Below are positions 7,230 through 15,545 of a stretch of 64,000 nucleotides of DNA, one piece after another. Position numbers and translations under genes: made by a program. The notes beneath the pieces were generated by a model. It was not told the DNA's origin. It ran no database searches and worked only from the letters and a program-made list of their open reading frames with translations. The DNA is taken from assembly GCF_003002065.1 (NCBI RefSeq), contig NZ_PVZG01000009.1, positions 248,001 to 312,000 of the forward strand, given 5' to 3'. Each line of letters starts with the position of its first letter. The stretch's first letter is position 1. Source of the DNA: Pseudosporangium ferrugineum. Its GTDB lineage: Bacteria > Actinomycetota > Actinomycetes > Mycobacteriales > Micromonosporaceae.

Positions 7230-10142
7230 TCAGGCGACCGGCGGCCGGCTGGCGAACCAGAGGCCGTCGATGTCGGCGGGGTCGAGGACGCCGGCGAAGA
7301 CGCGTACGTCGTCGACGTCCCCGGCGAACTGGTCCACCCACTTGTCGTTCAGCCGGGCGCGGCCGAGCTGCAGGCTGCTCGCGCCGTTCCAGATCGTGCC
7401 GGTGTACTTGGCGGCGCCCTGCTCCTTGCCGTCCACGAAGATCCGCATCATGTTGTCCGCCGGGTCGAAGACGCCCGTCAGGTACGTCCACCGGTTCAGC
7501 TCGGGCGCCTCCGTGGACGCCGCCGTCACCTGCACCAGGTCGCCGGCCGCGAGGTTCGCCTTGTCGGCCTTGTGCCGGCCGAAGACCCACCGCTTCGCGG
7601 CGGAGGAATAGCCGAGCGAGAAGCCGTTCCCGTACGTGCCGGACTGGCTGACCACCGTGCCGTTGTGGGTGAAGTCCGCGGGCCGGACCCAGGCGGACAC
7701 CGTGACGCCCTGGCGGGAGTCGACCACCGCGGCACCGGAGGCGTAGCCGGCCGTGCCGTCGAGGCGCAACGCCCCGTCGGCGGGGTCGGCGGCGCCGAGC
7801 TGGCCGGCGACCCGGGCGGCGCCGGAGACGGTCAGCGGGTGTTCCTTGCCGGAGGTGTCGGCCGCGGCGGTGCCGGTGGTCTCGTCCAGCAGCCACACGC
7901 CGGCGGCGCAGCTGTCGGCGGCCGGGTCCTCGCAGGCCCGGGTGGGCCGGAAGACGTACCGGAACAGGTCACTGGCGTTGCCGGCCCGGTCGTAGCTCTG
8001 CACGTAGAGCACGTTGGGGCCGAAGCTGGTGGGGGTGACCGGCGGCGTGGTGCCCTCGCCGCCGAGCGTGCCGTTGTTCACCGTGTTGGTCGGCACGTCG
8101 GTGGTCAGCGACCACTTGTAGTAGTCGATGTCGTTGCCGTACGCGGAGTCCTTGTTCGCACCGGAGCCGAAGGTGAACACGCCGCTCTGCCCCACCGGCT
8201 TGCCGCGCCCCTCGGCCGGGAAGTCGCCGGAGGTGACCACCGGCGGCACGCTCGGCTCCTCGAGGTCGACCGACATCTCGCACCAGTCGGACCAGGAGAT
8301 GCTGTCCACGGACCCGTCGTTGCTCTTGGCCCGCCAGCGGTACGTGTGGCCGTGCACCATCTTGCCCGCGGGCACCCCGGCGAAGAAGTCGCCCTGCTGG
8401 TTCTGCGGGTCCACGGCCACGCTGTAGACGGCCTTGGCGGTGTTGGCCAGGTCCCACACCTCGAAGGTCACCTTGAGGTTCTGGCTCTTCTCGTCGTCGG
8501 CGGCGGTCACCTGCAACTGCGGGGTGGCGTCGCGGACGAACGGGCGGCCGGAGCCGGTGACGCAGCCGGTCGACGGGCTCGTCGTCTTCTCGTTGTACGG
8601 CTTGCCGGGCCGGGTGTTGAACGTGACGGACAGGGCCGCGTTGTCACCGCGGAAACGCTTCCAGCTGTTGCCGTCGCCCTCGTCCTTGGCGTTCAGCGAG
8701 AAGGCGATCGGCGAGCCGTTCGCGAGCTTCGTGCGTACGGTCGGGGTCAGGTTCTCGTTGGTCTCTTCCTTGTTGTCGGAGAACTCGACCCAGGACGCGG
8801 GCGCGTCGGGGTCGCACGACTTGCCCCGGCCGTAGGCCACCTTCCGGTCGACCATGAGGTCGCCGTCGTCCGGCTTGTTGTTCCAGTTGGTGCCGGAATT
8901 GACCTTGCCCGCGTCGACGAGGTTGAGGTTCACCCAGCTCGCCGTGCAGGAGAACGACCACGTCTCGTACACGCGGAAGACGGCCTTGCTGACCACCCGG
9001 TCCGCCCAGTCGGCCTTGACCGGCGTGAACTTGAAGTACATCCGGTTCGTGAACGGGCTGCTGCTGCACAGGTAGCCGCCCCAGTTCGAGCAGCGGCCCA
9101 CGCCCTCGTCGTCCTTGAACTTGTAGTACTCCGTGCTCGCGTGGGCGCTGCTGACGTACATCCAGTCGGTGCGCTTCACGGTCTCGTCCGGGTCGATGTA
9201 GACCGGGTAGACGGTCGCCGGGTCGGCGAGCAGGTCCGCGTCGGGCACCAGGGTCAGCGTCCCGGCGGAGAGCCGGACGTCCACGTCGGCCACGCGGTCG
9301 CCGACGGTCGGCGCGACGGACTCGTCCACGGCCTCGGGGCCGCGCTGCGCGGTGGCCGCCGGCTCCGCCGCCGCGGCCCGGGACTTCGAGGCGCCCTGCG
9401 GCGCGACGTCGCCGGCCGAGTCCCACATGGACGGCTGGGCGCCCTCGAAGACGACCTCGCCGGCGGCGTCCACGGCGGCGATCCCACCCGACTCCGACCG
9501 GCGGATGTCGACGCCCTCGCCCCGGACGGTCAGCGCGAGGTTCGCCACCGTCGCGTTGTCGGCGGCGTCCGCGGACTTGACCACCATCACGTACGAGTAG
9601 CCGACGCTCGACGCGGTGAGCTTCAGGTCGACGCCGGGGAGGACCTCGGAGTACGTGGCCGTGTCGCCGGACAGCGTCGGTTCCGGCAGGTTCTTGGGCC
9701 AGCCGTACGCCAGCGCCTTGCCGTCGTCGGCGATCCGGATCAGGTCGTCGTCGTGCCCGCCGGAGAACGTGAGGTCGACGGCGGCGGCCTTCGGGCCGAT
9801 CGAGCCGTCGGGCCGGCGTTCCAGCGTGGTGTCGAGGTCCGACCAGGTACCGTCCGCCCGCTGGACCCGCTGCGGACCGGCGGTGATCTCCGACGTGAAG
9901 GACCCGTCGGGGTTGGCCCAGAGCAGCTCGTCCTCGGCGCGTTCGGCAACGACCTCGACCGGCAGGCCGGTCGCCTGCGCCTCCCGGGAGGCGGCGTCGG
10001 CGGTCACCGGCGCGGTGGCCGGTTCGGCCCGCGGCACGGTCCGGGACGCGGCGGCGGGCGAGCCGACGGCGAGGCCGGCGATCAGGGCGGGAACCAGGAC
10101 CGCCGGGAAAAGGGCAGGGTGCGGCGCACGACGTTTGAGCAC
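7230..10142 (-). CDS. Secreted DNRLRE/LamG-domain surface protein, partner of the RHS toxin
   Basis: A 970-residue exported protein starting at GTG 10142 behind GGGGAG. It has a signal peptide (residues 1-32, ending near SPAAA). An N-terminal region is related to the start of actinobacterial RHS-associated proteins (LLWANPDGSFTSEI, RADGTWSDLDTTL). A central DNRLRE-like beta domain spans roughly 300-480 (DWMYVSSAHASTEYYKFKD, RMYFKFTP). A C-terminal LamG/concanavalin-type jelly roll starts near residue 750 (GVWLLDETTGTAAADTSG). It ends 31 bases before the RHS start, so the two are probably co-transcribed. This pairing is common in actinomycetes, where such proteins are thought to help display or anchor the RHS protein; the exact role is not established. 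Confidence 0.85.
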   Translation of the reverse strand: MLKRRAPHPALFPAVLVPALIAGLAVGSPAAASRTVPRAEPATAPVTADAASREAQATGLPVEVVAERAEDELLWANPDGSFTSEITAGPQRVQRADGTWSDLDTTLERRPDGSIGPKAAAVDLTFSGGHDDDLIRIADDGKALAYGWPKNLPEPTLSGDTATYSEVLPGVDLKLTASSVGYSYVMVVKSADAADNATVANLALTVRGEGVDIRRSESGGIAAVDAAGEVVFEGAQPSMWDSAGDVAPQGASKSRAAAAEPAATAQRGPEAVDESVAPTVGDRVADVDVRLSAGTLTLVPDADLLADPATVYPVYIDPDETVKRTDWMYVSSAHASTEYYKFKDDEGVGRCSNWGGYLCSSSPFTNRMYFKFTPVKADWADRVVSKAVFRVYETWSFSCTASWVNLNLVDAGKVNSGTNWNNKPDDGDLMVDRKVAYGRGKSCDPDAPASWVEFSDNKEETNENLTPTVRTKLANGSPIAFSLNAKDEGDGNSWKRFRGDNAALSVTFNTRPGKPYNEKTTSPSTGCVTGSGRPFVRDATPQLQVTAADDEKSQNLKVTFEVWDLANTAKAVYSVAVDPQNQQGDFFAGVPAGKMVHGHTYRWRAKSNDGSVDSISWSDWCEMSVDLEEPSVPPVVTSGDFPAEGRGKPVGQSGVFTFGSGANKDSAYGNDIDYYKWSLTTDVPTNTVNNGTLGGEGTTPPVTPTSFGPNVLYVQSYDRAGNASDLFRYVFRPTRACEDPAADSCAAGVWLLDETTGTAAADTSGKEHPLTVSGAARVAGQLGAADPADGALRLDGTAGYASGAAVVDSRQGVTVSAWVRPADFTHNGTVVSQSGTYGNGFSLGYSSAAKRWVFGRHKADKANLAAGDLVQVTAASTEAPELNRWTYLTGVFDPADNMMRIFVDGKEQGAAKYTGTIWNGASSLQLGRARLNDKWVDQFAGDVDDVRVFAGVLDPADIDGLWFASRPPVA

Positions 10143-10224
10143 AGATTTCTCCCCGTGAAACGCTCGACGTCGATCGAGCGAGGAGACGGTAACTCGGCGT
10201 GGCGGGCGCGCGCTGCCCCGAAGA

Positions 10225-10965
10225 TCATCTATGTGACGCGTCCCACACGAGCGGGATCAGGCGCTCCGGGGACTCCAGCTGCGGAAGGTGGCCCGTCTCG
10301 GGCAGCAGCACGAACTCCGCGCCCGGGATGGCCTCCGCGTAGGCGCGGCCGTAGTCCGGGTCGGCGATGCGGTCGTGGTCACCCCAGATGACGCGTACGG
10401 GCACAGTCACGCCGGACAGCCTCGGCGCCAGCGTCGGGTCCATCATGGACGTCTTCCCGGCGTAGACGGCGAGCGCCTCCCGGTTGCCGGCCAGGACCGC
10501 CTGCTGCTGCGGCGTCATCGCGCCCGGGTCGATGAGGAACCTGGCCGGCTCGTAATAGCTGCGCTGCGCGATCTCGGGGAAGGTCAGCGCGAAGAAGTCG
10601 ACCACCGGGTGGCCCGGCACCTCGATGCCGACCGCGTCGACCAGGGTGACGCTCGCGATCCGGGCGGTGTCGAGCAGGGCCATCTCGGCGGCGATCCAGC
10701 CGCCGATCGAGTTGCCCACGACCGCGACCTCGCGCAGGTCCAGCCGGTCGAGAAGGGCGACGTACAGCTCGGCGAGGCCGGCGATCGTGGTGAGCTCCGC
10801 CGGGCGGTCCGTGCCACCGAAGCCGGGGTGGGTCGGGGTGATGACCCGCGCCGGGTGCTCCGCGGCCAGGCGGTCGGCGAAGCCGATGACGGTCTGCGGG
10901 CCGCCGCCGCCGTGGAGCAGAAGGAACGGGCGGCCCCGGCCGCTTTCCGTGAAAGTGACGTCCAT
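10225..10965 (-). CDS. Alpha/beta-fold hydrolase
   Basis: A 246-residue cytoplasmic alpha/beta hydrolase. Visible features are the oxyanion-hole HGGGGP near residue 18, nucleophile elbow VGNSIGG with Ser86, an acid in WGDHDRIAD (Asp196 or Asp198) and His226 in TGHLPQLE. These form a complete catalytic triad. Length and motifs fit carbon-carbon or ester hydrolases of the MhpC/haloperoxidase type, but the substrate cannot be read from sequence. It is transcribed divergently from a MarR regulator with a palindromic site between them, so it is probably the regulator's target. Confidence 0.88.
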   Translation of the reverse strand: MDVTFTESGRGRPFLLLHGGGGPQTVIGFADRLAAEHPARVITPTHPGFGGTDRPAELTTIAGLAELYVALLDRLDLREVAVVGNSIGGWIAAEMALLDTARIASVTLVDAVGIEVPGHPVVDFFALTFPEIAQRSYYEPARFLIDPGAMTPQQQAVLAGNREALAVYAGKTSMMDPTLAPRLSGVTVPVRVIWGDHDRIADPDYGRAYAEAIPGAEFVLLPETGHLPQLESPERLIPLVWDASHR

Positions 10966-10975
10966 GTCAGGAACC

Positions 10976-10997
10976 TTAGATCAGCATGCTGATATAA
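10976..10997. promoter_or_regulatory. Palindromic operator between hydrolase and MarR gene
   Basis: A perfect 14-base palindrome ATCAGCATGCTGAT (10980-10993) is flanked by TTA and TAA, giving a 22-base inverted repeat with one mismatched pair. It lies in the 45-base gap between the two divergent starts and overlaps a TATAAG-like element read towards the MarR gene. MarR proteins usually bind palindromes of this size, so self-repression and repression of the hydrolase are likely. Confidence 0.7.
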
Positions 10998-11010
10998 GCA
11001 ACCTGGTAAT

Positions 11011-11436
11011 GTGACCCTCGTGCCTCGAGACATCGGTGAGATCGGTCTGTCCGTCAAGCGGCTCCAGATGCGGCAGCACCGGACCATCAACGAACGGCTC
11101 GCCCCGCTGGGCCTGTCGATCGTGCAGTGGGACGCCCTGCGCCACCTGCACGAGAACCCCGAGGCGTCGCTGCACGACCTGGCGCAGCTCACCTTCCAGC
11201 GGGACCAGTCGTTCGGCACCCTGGCCGCCCGGATGATCGAGCGCGGCCTCATCGAGCGCGTGCCCGGACCGGGCCGGGCCGTGCGTCACCGGCTCACGGA
11301 CAAGGGCGAGGACCTCCGCGAACGGGGCCGCGAGATCGTCCGGGCGGCGCTGACCGACTCCTTCGCCGCCCTGTCCGAGGAGGAACTACAGACCTTCGGC
11401 GGCCTGCTCGCCCGGCTCCTCGCCGAGAAGCCCTAG
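11011..11436 (+). CDS. MarR-family transcriptional regulator
   Basis: A 141-residue winged-helix regulator: N-terminal helix, then APLGLSIVQWDALRHLHENPEASLHDLAQL and a recognition helix in FQRDQSFGTLAARMIERGLIER, then a wing (GPGRAVRHRLTDKG) and a C-terminal dimerisation helix. Length is normal for the family. GTG 11011 is chosen although no good ribosome-binding site precedes it. A TATAAG-like box about 14 bases upstream would give a very short leader or a leaderless mRNA; GTG 11020 is an in-frame alternative. It probably senses a small ligand and controls the divergent hydrolase. Its stop shares a CTAG with the stop of the convergent ppx gene. Confidence 0.88.
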   Translation: MTLVPRDIGEIGLSVKRLQMRQHRTINERLAPLGLSIVQWDALRHLHENPEASLHDLAQLTFQRDQSFGTLAARMIERGLIERVPGPGRAVRHRLTDKGEDLRERGREIVRAALTDSFAALSEEELQTFGGLLARLLAEKP

Positions 11437-12338
11437 GCCAGCGAGAAGGCGATCCCGTCGAGGATGTCGTGCTCGCTCGCGATCACCGACGCCTTGCCGG
11501 CCCGCTGCATGATGATCCGCAGGATGAGGGCCCCCGCCGCGATCACGTCGGCCCGGCCCGGGTGCATCACCGCGAGGTCGCGCCGGTCCGCCACCGTCGC
11601 GCCGAGAAGGTCGGCGGTCACCGTGGCCACGTCGTCGTACGCGATCCGGGCGTGATGGATCCGGCCCGAGTCGTACTTCGGCAGATGCAGGGCCAGGGCC
11701 GCGACGGTGGTGACCGAGCCGGCCAGGCCGATCAGGGTCATGGTGCCGTGGCCCGACACCTTGCGCAGCGCGCCGTCGACCGCCCGGGTGATGTCCTGCT
11801 CGGCCGCCGCCACCTCGGCCGGGGACGGCGGGTCGCCGCGCAGGTGCCGCTCGGTCATCCGGACGCACCCGATGTCGACGGAGACGGCGTGGTCCACCTT
11901 CTCGAAGCCGACGACGAACTCGGTGGACCCGCCGCCGATGTCGACGACCAGGTACGGCGGCTCCGCGTTGAGCCCGTGCACCGCCCCGGTGAACGACAGC
12001 CGGGCCTCCTCCTCGCCCGTGATCACCTCGGGATCGACGCCGAGCACCGAGCGGACCATCGACCGGAAGTCCTCCGCGTTCGAGGCATCGCGGGAGGCGG
12101 ACGTGGCGCACATGCGGACCCGGTCCACCCCCAGTTCGGCGATCTCCGCGGCGTACCCGAGCAGGGCCTGGCGGGTGCGTTCGATGGCCTCGGGGGCGAG
12201 GCGGCCGGTGCTGTCGACGCCCTCGCCGAGGCGGACGATCTCCATGCGGCGGGCCACGTCGGTCAGCGAGCCGCCGGACACGTCTGCGATCAGCAGGCGG
12301 ATCGAGTTGGTGCCACAGTCGATGGCGGCGACTCTCAC
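11433..12338 (-). CDS. ppx: Ppx/GppA-family exopolyphosphatase
   Basis: A 301-residue member of the ASKHA-fold Ppx/GppA family, which hydrolyses polyphosphate and/or pppGpp. Motifs include AIDCGTNSIRLLIAD at the N-terminus, TGEEEARLSF, and the phosphate-binding VVDIGGGSTEF. At about 300 residues it is the short, two-domain type found as Ppx1/Ppx2 in actinobacteria, lacking the C-terminal HD-like domain of E. coli Ppx. The GTG start at 12338 has GGAG six bases upstream. It is the last gene of the eno-ftsB-DUF501-acetyltransferase series. Whether it prefers polyphosphate or pppGpp cannot be told here. Confidence 0.88.
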   Translation of the reverse strand: MRVAAIDCGTNSIRLLIADVSGGSLTDVARRMEIVRLGEGVDSTGRLAPEAIERTRQALLGYAAEIAELGVDRVRMCATSASRDASNAEDFRSMVRSVLGVDPEVITGEEEARLSFTGAVHGLNAEPPYLVVDIGGGSTEFVVGFEKVDHAVSVDIGCVRMTERHLRGDPPSPAEVAAAEQDITRAVDGALRKVSGHGTMTLIGLAGSVTTVAALALHLPKYDSGRIHHARIAYDDVATVTADLLGATVADRRDLAVMHPGRADVIAAGALILRIIMQRAGKASVIASEHDILDGIAFSLA

Positions 12339-12347
12339 ACGGGGCTC

Positions 12348-12851
12348 CTAGAGATGCAGCAACATCCTCTTGTTGCCGAGCGTATTCGGCTTCACCCGTT
12401 CGAGGTCGAGGAACTCGGCAACGCCCTCGTCGTACGAGCGCAGCAGCTGCTCGTAGACGGCGTGCGGCACGGGCGCACCGTCGATCTCCGCGAAGCCGAA
12501 CGAGCCGAAGAAGCGGGTCTCGAAGGTGAGGCAGAACACCCGGGCCACGCCCAGCTCCCGGGCGGCGCCGAGCAGTTCGGCGACGATGCGGTGGCCGATC
12601 TTCCGGCCCCGGTACGCGGGATCGACGGCGACCGTACGGATCTCCGCCAGGTCCTCCCACATCACGTGCAGCGCGCCGCAGCCGACGATCCGGCCGGAGT
12701 CACTGTCCACGGCGACCCAGAACTCCTGCACGCTCTCGTACAGGGTGACCGTCGCCTTGCTGAGCAGCCGCCGGTCAGCCGTGTACGTGTCCACGAGCGC
12801 CCGGATCGCCTTGACGTCGGCCGTCCGGGCCCGGCGGATCTCGACGGACAC
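12348..12851 (-). CDS. GNAT acetyltransferase, ArgA-like amino-acid N-acetyltransferase
   Basis: A 167-residue single-domain GNAT enzyme. The acetyl-CoA loop is visible in VAVDPAYRGRKIGHRIV, with the following helix LLGAARELGVARVFCLTF and FFGSFGFAEI near the C-terminus. The overall pattern matches the short actinobacterial L-glutamate N-acetyltransferase (ArgA type, first step of arginine synthesis, as described for the mycobacterial protein). No other arginine genes are present here, so the substrate is by family resemblance. GTG start, four bases after the DUF501 stop, so the two are co-transcribed. Confidence 0.78.
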   Translation of the reverse strand: MSVEIRRARTADVKAIRALVDTYTADRRLLSKATVTLYESVQEFWVAVDSDSGRIVGCGALHVMWEDLAEIRTVAVDPAYRGRKIGHRIVAELLGAARELGVARVFCLTFETRFFGSFGFAEIDGAPVPHAVYEQLLRSYDEGVAEFLDLERVKPNTLGNKRMLLHL

Positions 12852-12855
12852 CGCG

Positions 12856-13356
12856 TCACCCCGCCTCGGGAGTCACGCAGGGACCGCCGGCCCACCACGG
12901 CTCGACGGCCGCGCGCACCTCGTCGCCGAACGGGTTGACGCCCGGACCGGCCGCCAGCGCGTGGCCGAGGTGCACGTGCAGGCACTTGACCCGGTCGGGC
13001 ATGCCGCCGGCGGAGACCTTCTCGATCTCGGGCACGTGCTGCACCGCCTCGCGGCGGGCCAGATAGTCCTCGTGCGCGGACCGGTAGCGCTCCGCCAGCT
13101 CGGGATCGGCGGCGAGACGCTCCTGCATCTCCCGCATCACGCCGGCCGACTCCAGCCGGCTGCACGCGGCCGTCGCGCGGGGACACGTCAGATAGAACAT
13201 CGTCGGGAACGGGGTGCCGTCGTCCAGGCGCGGCTCGGTCTCCACCACGTCGGGATTGCCGCAGGGGCAACGGTGCGCGACGGCGCGGGTGCCGCGGGGG
13301 CGGCGGCCGAGCTGCTCGGCGACGATCTCGAGATCGGTCTCGGAAGGAGTCGTCAT
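12856..13356 (-). CDS. DUF501 protein
   Basis: A 166-residue soluble protein with the cysteine-rich start typical of DUF501 (AHRCPCGNPDVVET, then FYLTCPRATAACSRLES) and the end CLHVHLGHALAAGPGVNPFGDEV. The conserved Cys and His residues suggest metal binding, but no biochemical role is established. The ATG directly abuts the stop of the ftsB-like gene. The order eno, ftsB/divIC, DUF501, ppx is conserved in many actinobacteria, which supports the call but not a function. Confidence 0.88.
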   Translation of the reverse strand: MTTPSETDLEIVAEQLGRRPRGTRAVAHRCPCGNPDVVETEPRLDDGTPFPTMFYLTCPRATAACSRLESAGVMREMQERLAADPELAERYRSAHEDYLARREAVQHVPEIEKVSAGGMPDRVKCLHVHLGHALAAGPGVNPFGDEVRAAVEPWWAGGPCVTPEAG

Positions 13357-13980
13357 CTACTTTCGGGATTCTGCGTTGGCGGCGGCGACGCTTCCCCACA
13401 GTGTGTCGTACCACCGGTCGGGGCTGCCCGCCGCGGTGCGGCCCGCGTCCCTGGCCGCGCCGGCCGGATCGTTCAGCACCAGCAGCGGCACCTCGCCCGG
13501 CCGCACGTAGAACAGCCGGTCACGGGCCTGGATGCGGACGTACTCCTGGTCCTTCCACTTGTCGACCTCCTCCTGGAGGCCCTTGATCCGCGCCTGCTGC
13601 GCGGCCTGATCGGCCTGCATCTGCGCGATCTCGGACTCCTGGGCGAGGTAGACGCGGACCGGATAGGTGTACGCGAGGGCCAGCGCGACCAGCACGACGA
13701 TCAGGACGGTGGCACGCCCCGTGAACGCCCGGGGGCGGGTCGCTACTGTGCGTTTGGTGGCCCCGGCGGCGGCTGCCCGGCGCGCGGCCGCCGGCCTGCT
13801 GCCGGAACGGCCGATGTTGCCGGTCGTGCGGGCGGCGGGGGTGCGGCGCGGCTCGATCCGGGTCGCCCCGGTGTCGCGGGCACGGGTGGGTCGGGCGCCA
13901 CCACGGACCCCCGGACGCCCCGCATAGCCGGTGGAACGACGGGACGGACCCTGCCCACTCGGTGTGCGGCGCTGCGTCAT
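13357..13980 (-). CDS. FtsB/DivIC-type septum formation initiator
   Basis: A 207-residue bitopic membrane protein. The start is ATG 13980 behind GGGAGGGCAGGG; an upstream in-frame codon at 14007 has no such support. It has a long, basic, Arg/Pro/Gly-rich cytoplasmic tail (residues 1-87), one transmembrane helix (ATVLIVVLVALALAYTYPV), then an extracytoplasmic coiled coil (ESEIAQMQADQAAQQARIKG) and the typical DivIC end (DRLFYVRPGEVPLLVL). FtsB/DivIC proteins form a complex with FtsL and FtsQ that activates septal wall synthesis. The extended N-terminal tail is common in actinobacteria. It lies downstream of eno, as usual in this phylum. Confidence 0.88.
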   Translation of the reverse strand: MTQRRTPSGQGPSRRSTGYAGRPGVRGGARPTRARDTGATRIEPRRTPAARTTGNIGRSGSRPAAARRAAAAGATKRTVATRPRAFTGRATVLIVVLVALALAYTYPVRVYLAQESEIAQMQADQAAQQARIKGLQEEVDKWKDQEYVRIQARDRLFYVRPGEVPLLVLNDPAGAARDAGRTAAGSPDRWYDTLWGSVAAANAESRK

Positions 13981-14011
13981 CCCTGCCCTCCCCCGGCACT
14001 CGCCCAAAGAC

Positions 14012-14074
14012 CATGGAGTTGCGGCACCTGCTCCTGGACACTATGCCCACGAAACCGGGAGCCACAACTCCATG
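14012..14074 (-). terminator. Hairpin between eno and the ftsB-like gene
   Basis: Perfect 10-base arms CATGGAGTTG (14012-14021) and CAACTCCATG (14065-14074) lie in the 109-base gap after the eno stop. The pairing continues inwards for three bases after one mismatch. There is no T-run, so it may be an attenuator or RNA-processing site and not a classical terminator. It could make the downstream cell-division genes less abundant than eno. Confidence 0.5.
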
Positions 14075-14089
14075 ATCTTCGACGCAGGG

Positions 14090-15373
14090 TTACGCGGTGC
14101 GGTAACGCGGGAACGCGCCCGCTCCGGCGTACCGGGCGGCGCTACCGAGCTCCTCTTCGATGCGCAGCAGCTGGTTGTACTTCGCGACCCGGTCCGAACG
14201 GGCCGGTGCGCCGGTCTTGATCTGCCCGCTGCCGACGGCGACGGCCAGGTCGGCGATGGTGACATCCTCGGTCTCGCCGGACCGGTGGCTCATCATCGTG
14301 CGGAAGCCGGACCGGTGCGCCAGGTCCACGGCGTCCAGGGTCTCGGTCAGCGAACCGATCTGGTTGACCTTCACGAGAACCGCGTTCGCGGCACTCTCCG
14401 CGATGCCCCGGCCGATCCGGGTGGGGTTCGTCACGAACAGGTCGTCGCCCACGATCTGGATCTTCGAGCCCAGCTGCGCGGTCATGGCGGACCAGCCGGC
14501 CCAGTCCTCCTCCGACAGCGGGTCCTCGATCGAGACGATCGGGTACGTCTCGGCGAGCTTCGCGTAGTAGTTGATCATCTCCTCGGTCGACTTCGGCGAA
14601 CCCTCGAAGACGTACGCGCCGTCCTTGTGGAACTCCGTCGCGGCGACGTCCATGGCGAGCACGATGTCGGTGCCGAGGGCGAAGCCGGCGGCCTGCACGG
14701 CCTCCGCGATCAGGTCCAGCGCCGAGGCGTTCGACGGCAGGCTCGGGGCGAAGCCGCCCTCGTCACCCAGGCCGGTCGACAGGCCCTTCTTCTTCAGTAC
14801 GGACTTGAGCGCGTGGTAGACCTCCGCGCCGGTGCGCAGCGCCTCACGAAACGACGGCGCGCCGATCGGGGCGATCATGAACTCCTGCACGTCGACGTTC
14901 GAGTCGGCGTGCGCGCCACCGTTGAGGATGTTCATCATCGGCACCGGCAGCAGGTGCGCGTTCGGACCGCCCAGGTAGCGGAACAGCGGCAGCTCGGCGC
15001 TCTGCGCGGCGGCCTTGGCAACGGCGAGCGAGACGCCCAGGATGGCGTTGGCGCCCAGCTCGGACTTGTCGGAGCTGCCGTCGATGTCGAGCATCTTCTC
15101 GTCGATCAGGCGCTGCTCGCTGGCCTCGTACCCGAGCAGTTCGTCGGCGATCTTGTCCTCGACGTTGCTGACCGCCTTCTCGACGCCCTTGCCGAGGTAA
15201 CGGCCCTTGTCGCCGTCGCGCAGCTCGATCGCCTCGAACGCGCCGGTGGACGCGCCGGACGGGACGGCCGCGCGGCCGATCGTGCCGTCGTCCAGACCGA
15301 CCTCGACCTCGACGGTCGGGTTGCCCCGCGAGTCGAGGATCTCCCGGGCGACGATCGCTTCAATGGTGGCCAT
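14090..15373 (-). CDS. eno: Enolase
   Basis: Phosphopyruvate hydratase, converting 2-phosphoglycerate to phosphoenolpyruvate in glycolysis. The 427-residue length is standard. Diagnostic stretches are AREILDSRGNPTVEVEV, SGASTGAFEAIELRDGD, GGAHADSNVDVQEFMI, the Mg-binding AMDVAATEF, SIEDPLSEEDW and VGDDLFVTNP, and the catalytic Lys and His region VKVNQIGSLTET and MMSHRSGETED. ATG 15373 is preceded by GAGGAG about ten bases upstream. The 172 bases on its 5' side hold its promoter and the start region of the divergent PilZ gene; I could not fix either promoter. Confidence 0.98.
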   Translation of the reverse strand: MATIEAIVAREILDSRGNPTVEVEVGLDDGTIGRAAVPSGASTGAFEAIELRDGDKGRYLGKGVEKAVSNVEDKIADELLGYEASEQRLIDEKMLDIDGSSDKSELGANAILGVSLAVAKAAAQSAELPLFRYLGGPNAHLLPVPMMNILNGGAHADSNVDVQEFMIAPIGAPSFREALRTGAEVYHALKSVLKKKGLSTGLGDEGGFAPSLPSNASALDLIAEAVQAAGFALGTDIVLAMDVAATEFHKDGAYVFEGSPKSTEEMINYYAKLAETYPIVSIEDPLSEEDWAGWSAMTAQLGSKIQIVGDDLFVTNPTRIGRGIAESAANAVLVKVNQIGSLTETLDAVDLAHRSGFRTMMSHRSGETEDVTIADLAVAVGSGQIKTGAPARSDRVAKYNQLLRIEEELGSAARYAGAGAFPRYRTA

Positions 15374-15545
15374 CTGTCGTGGCTCCTCAGTGTGTGCGTA
15401 CGGATGGATTCCTCAGACCGCGACCCTGCGGCCGACCACGACCCTGAGCGTATCGAGCCGCGATGCCGGGCGTGGCGGCGGCCGGTGAACTTCGGCCGTC
15501 ACATGTCTCATGCCGGTGCCCCGGCTGCCGATCACCGGGGTTGCC

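Noticed and set aside
599..7651. 2,350-residue open frame on the plus strand
   Set aside because: It is antisense to the RHS gene and its product is Arg/Val/Gly-rich low-complexity sequence without family motifs; an effect of high GC.
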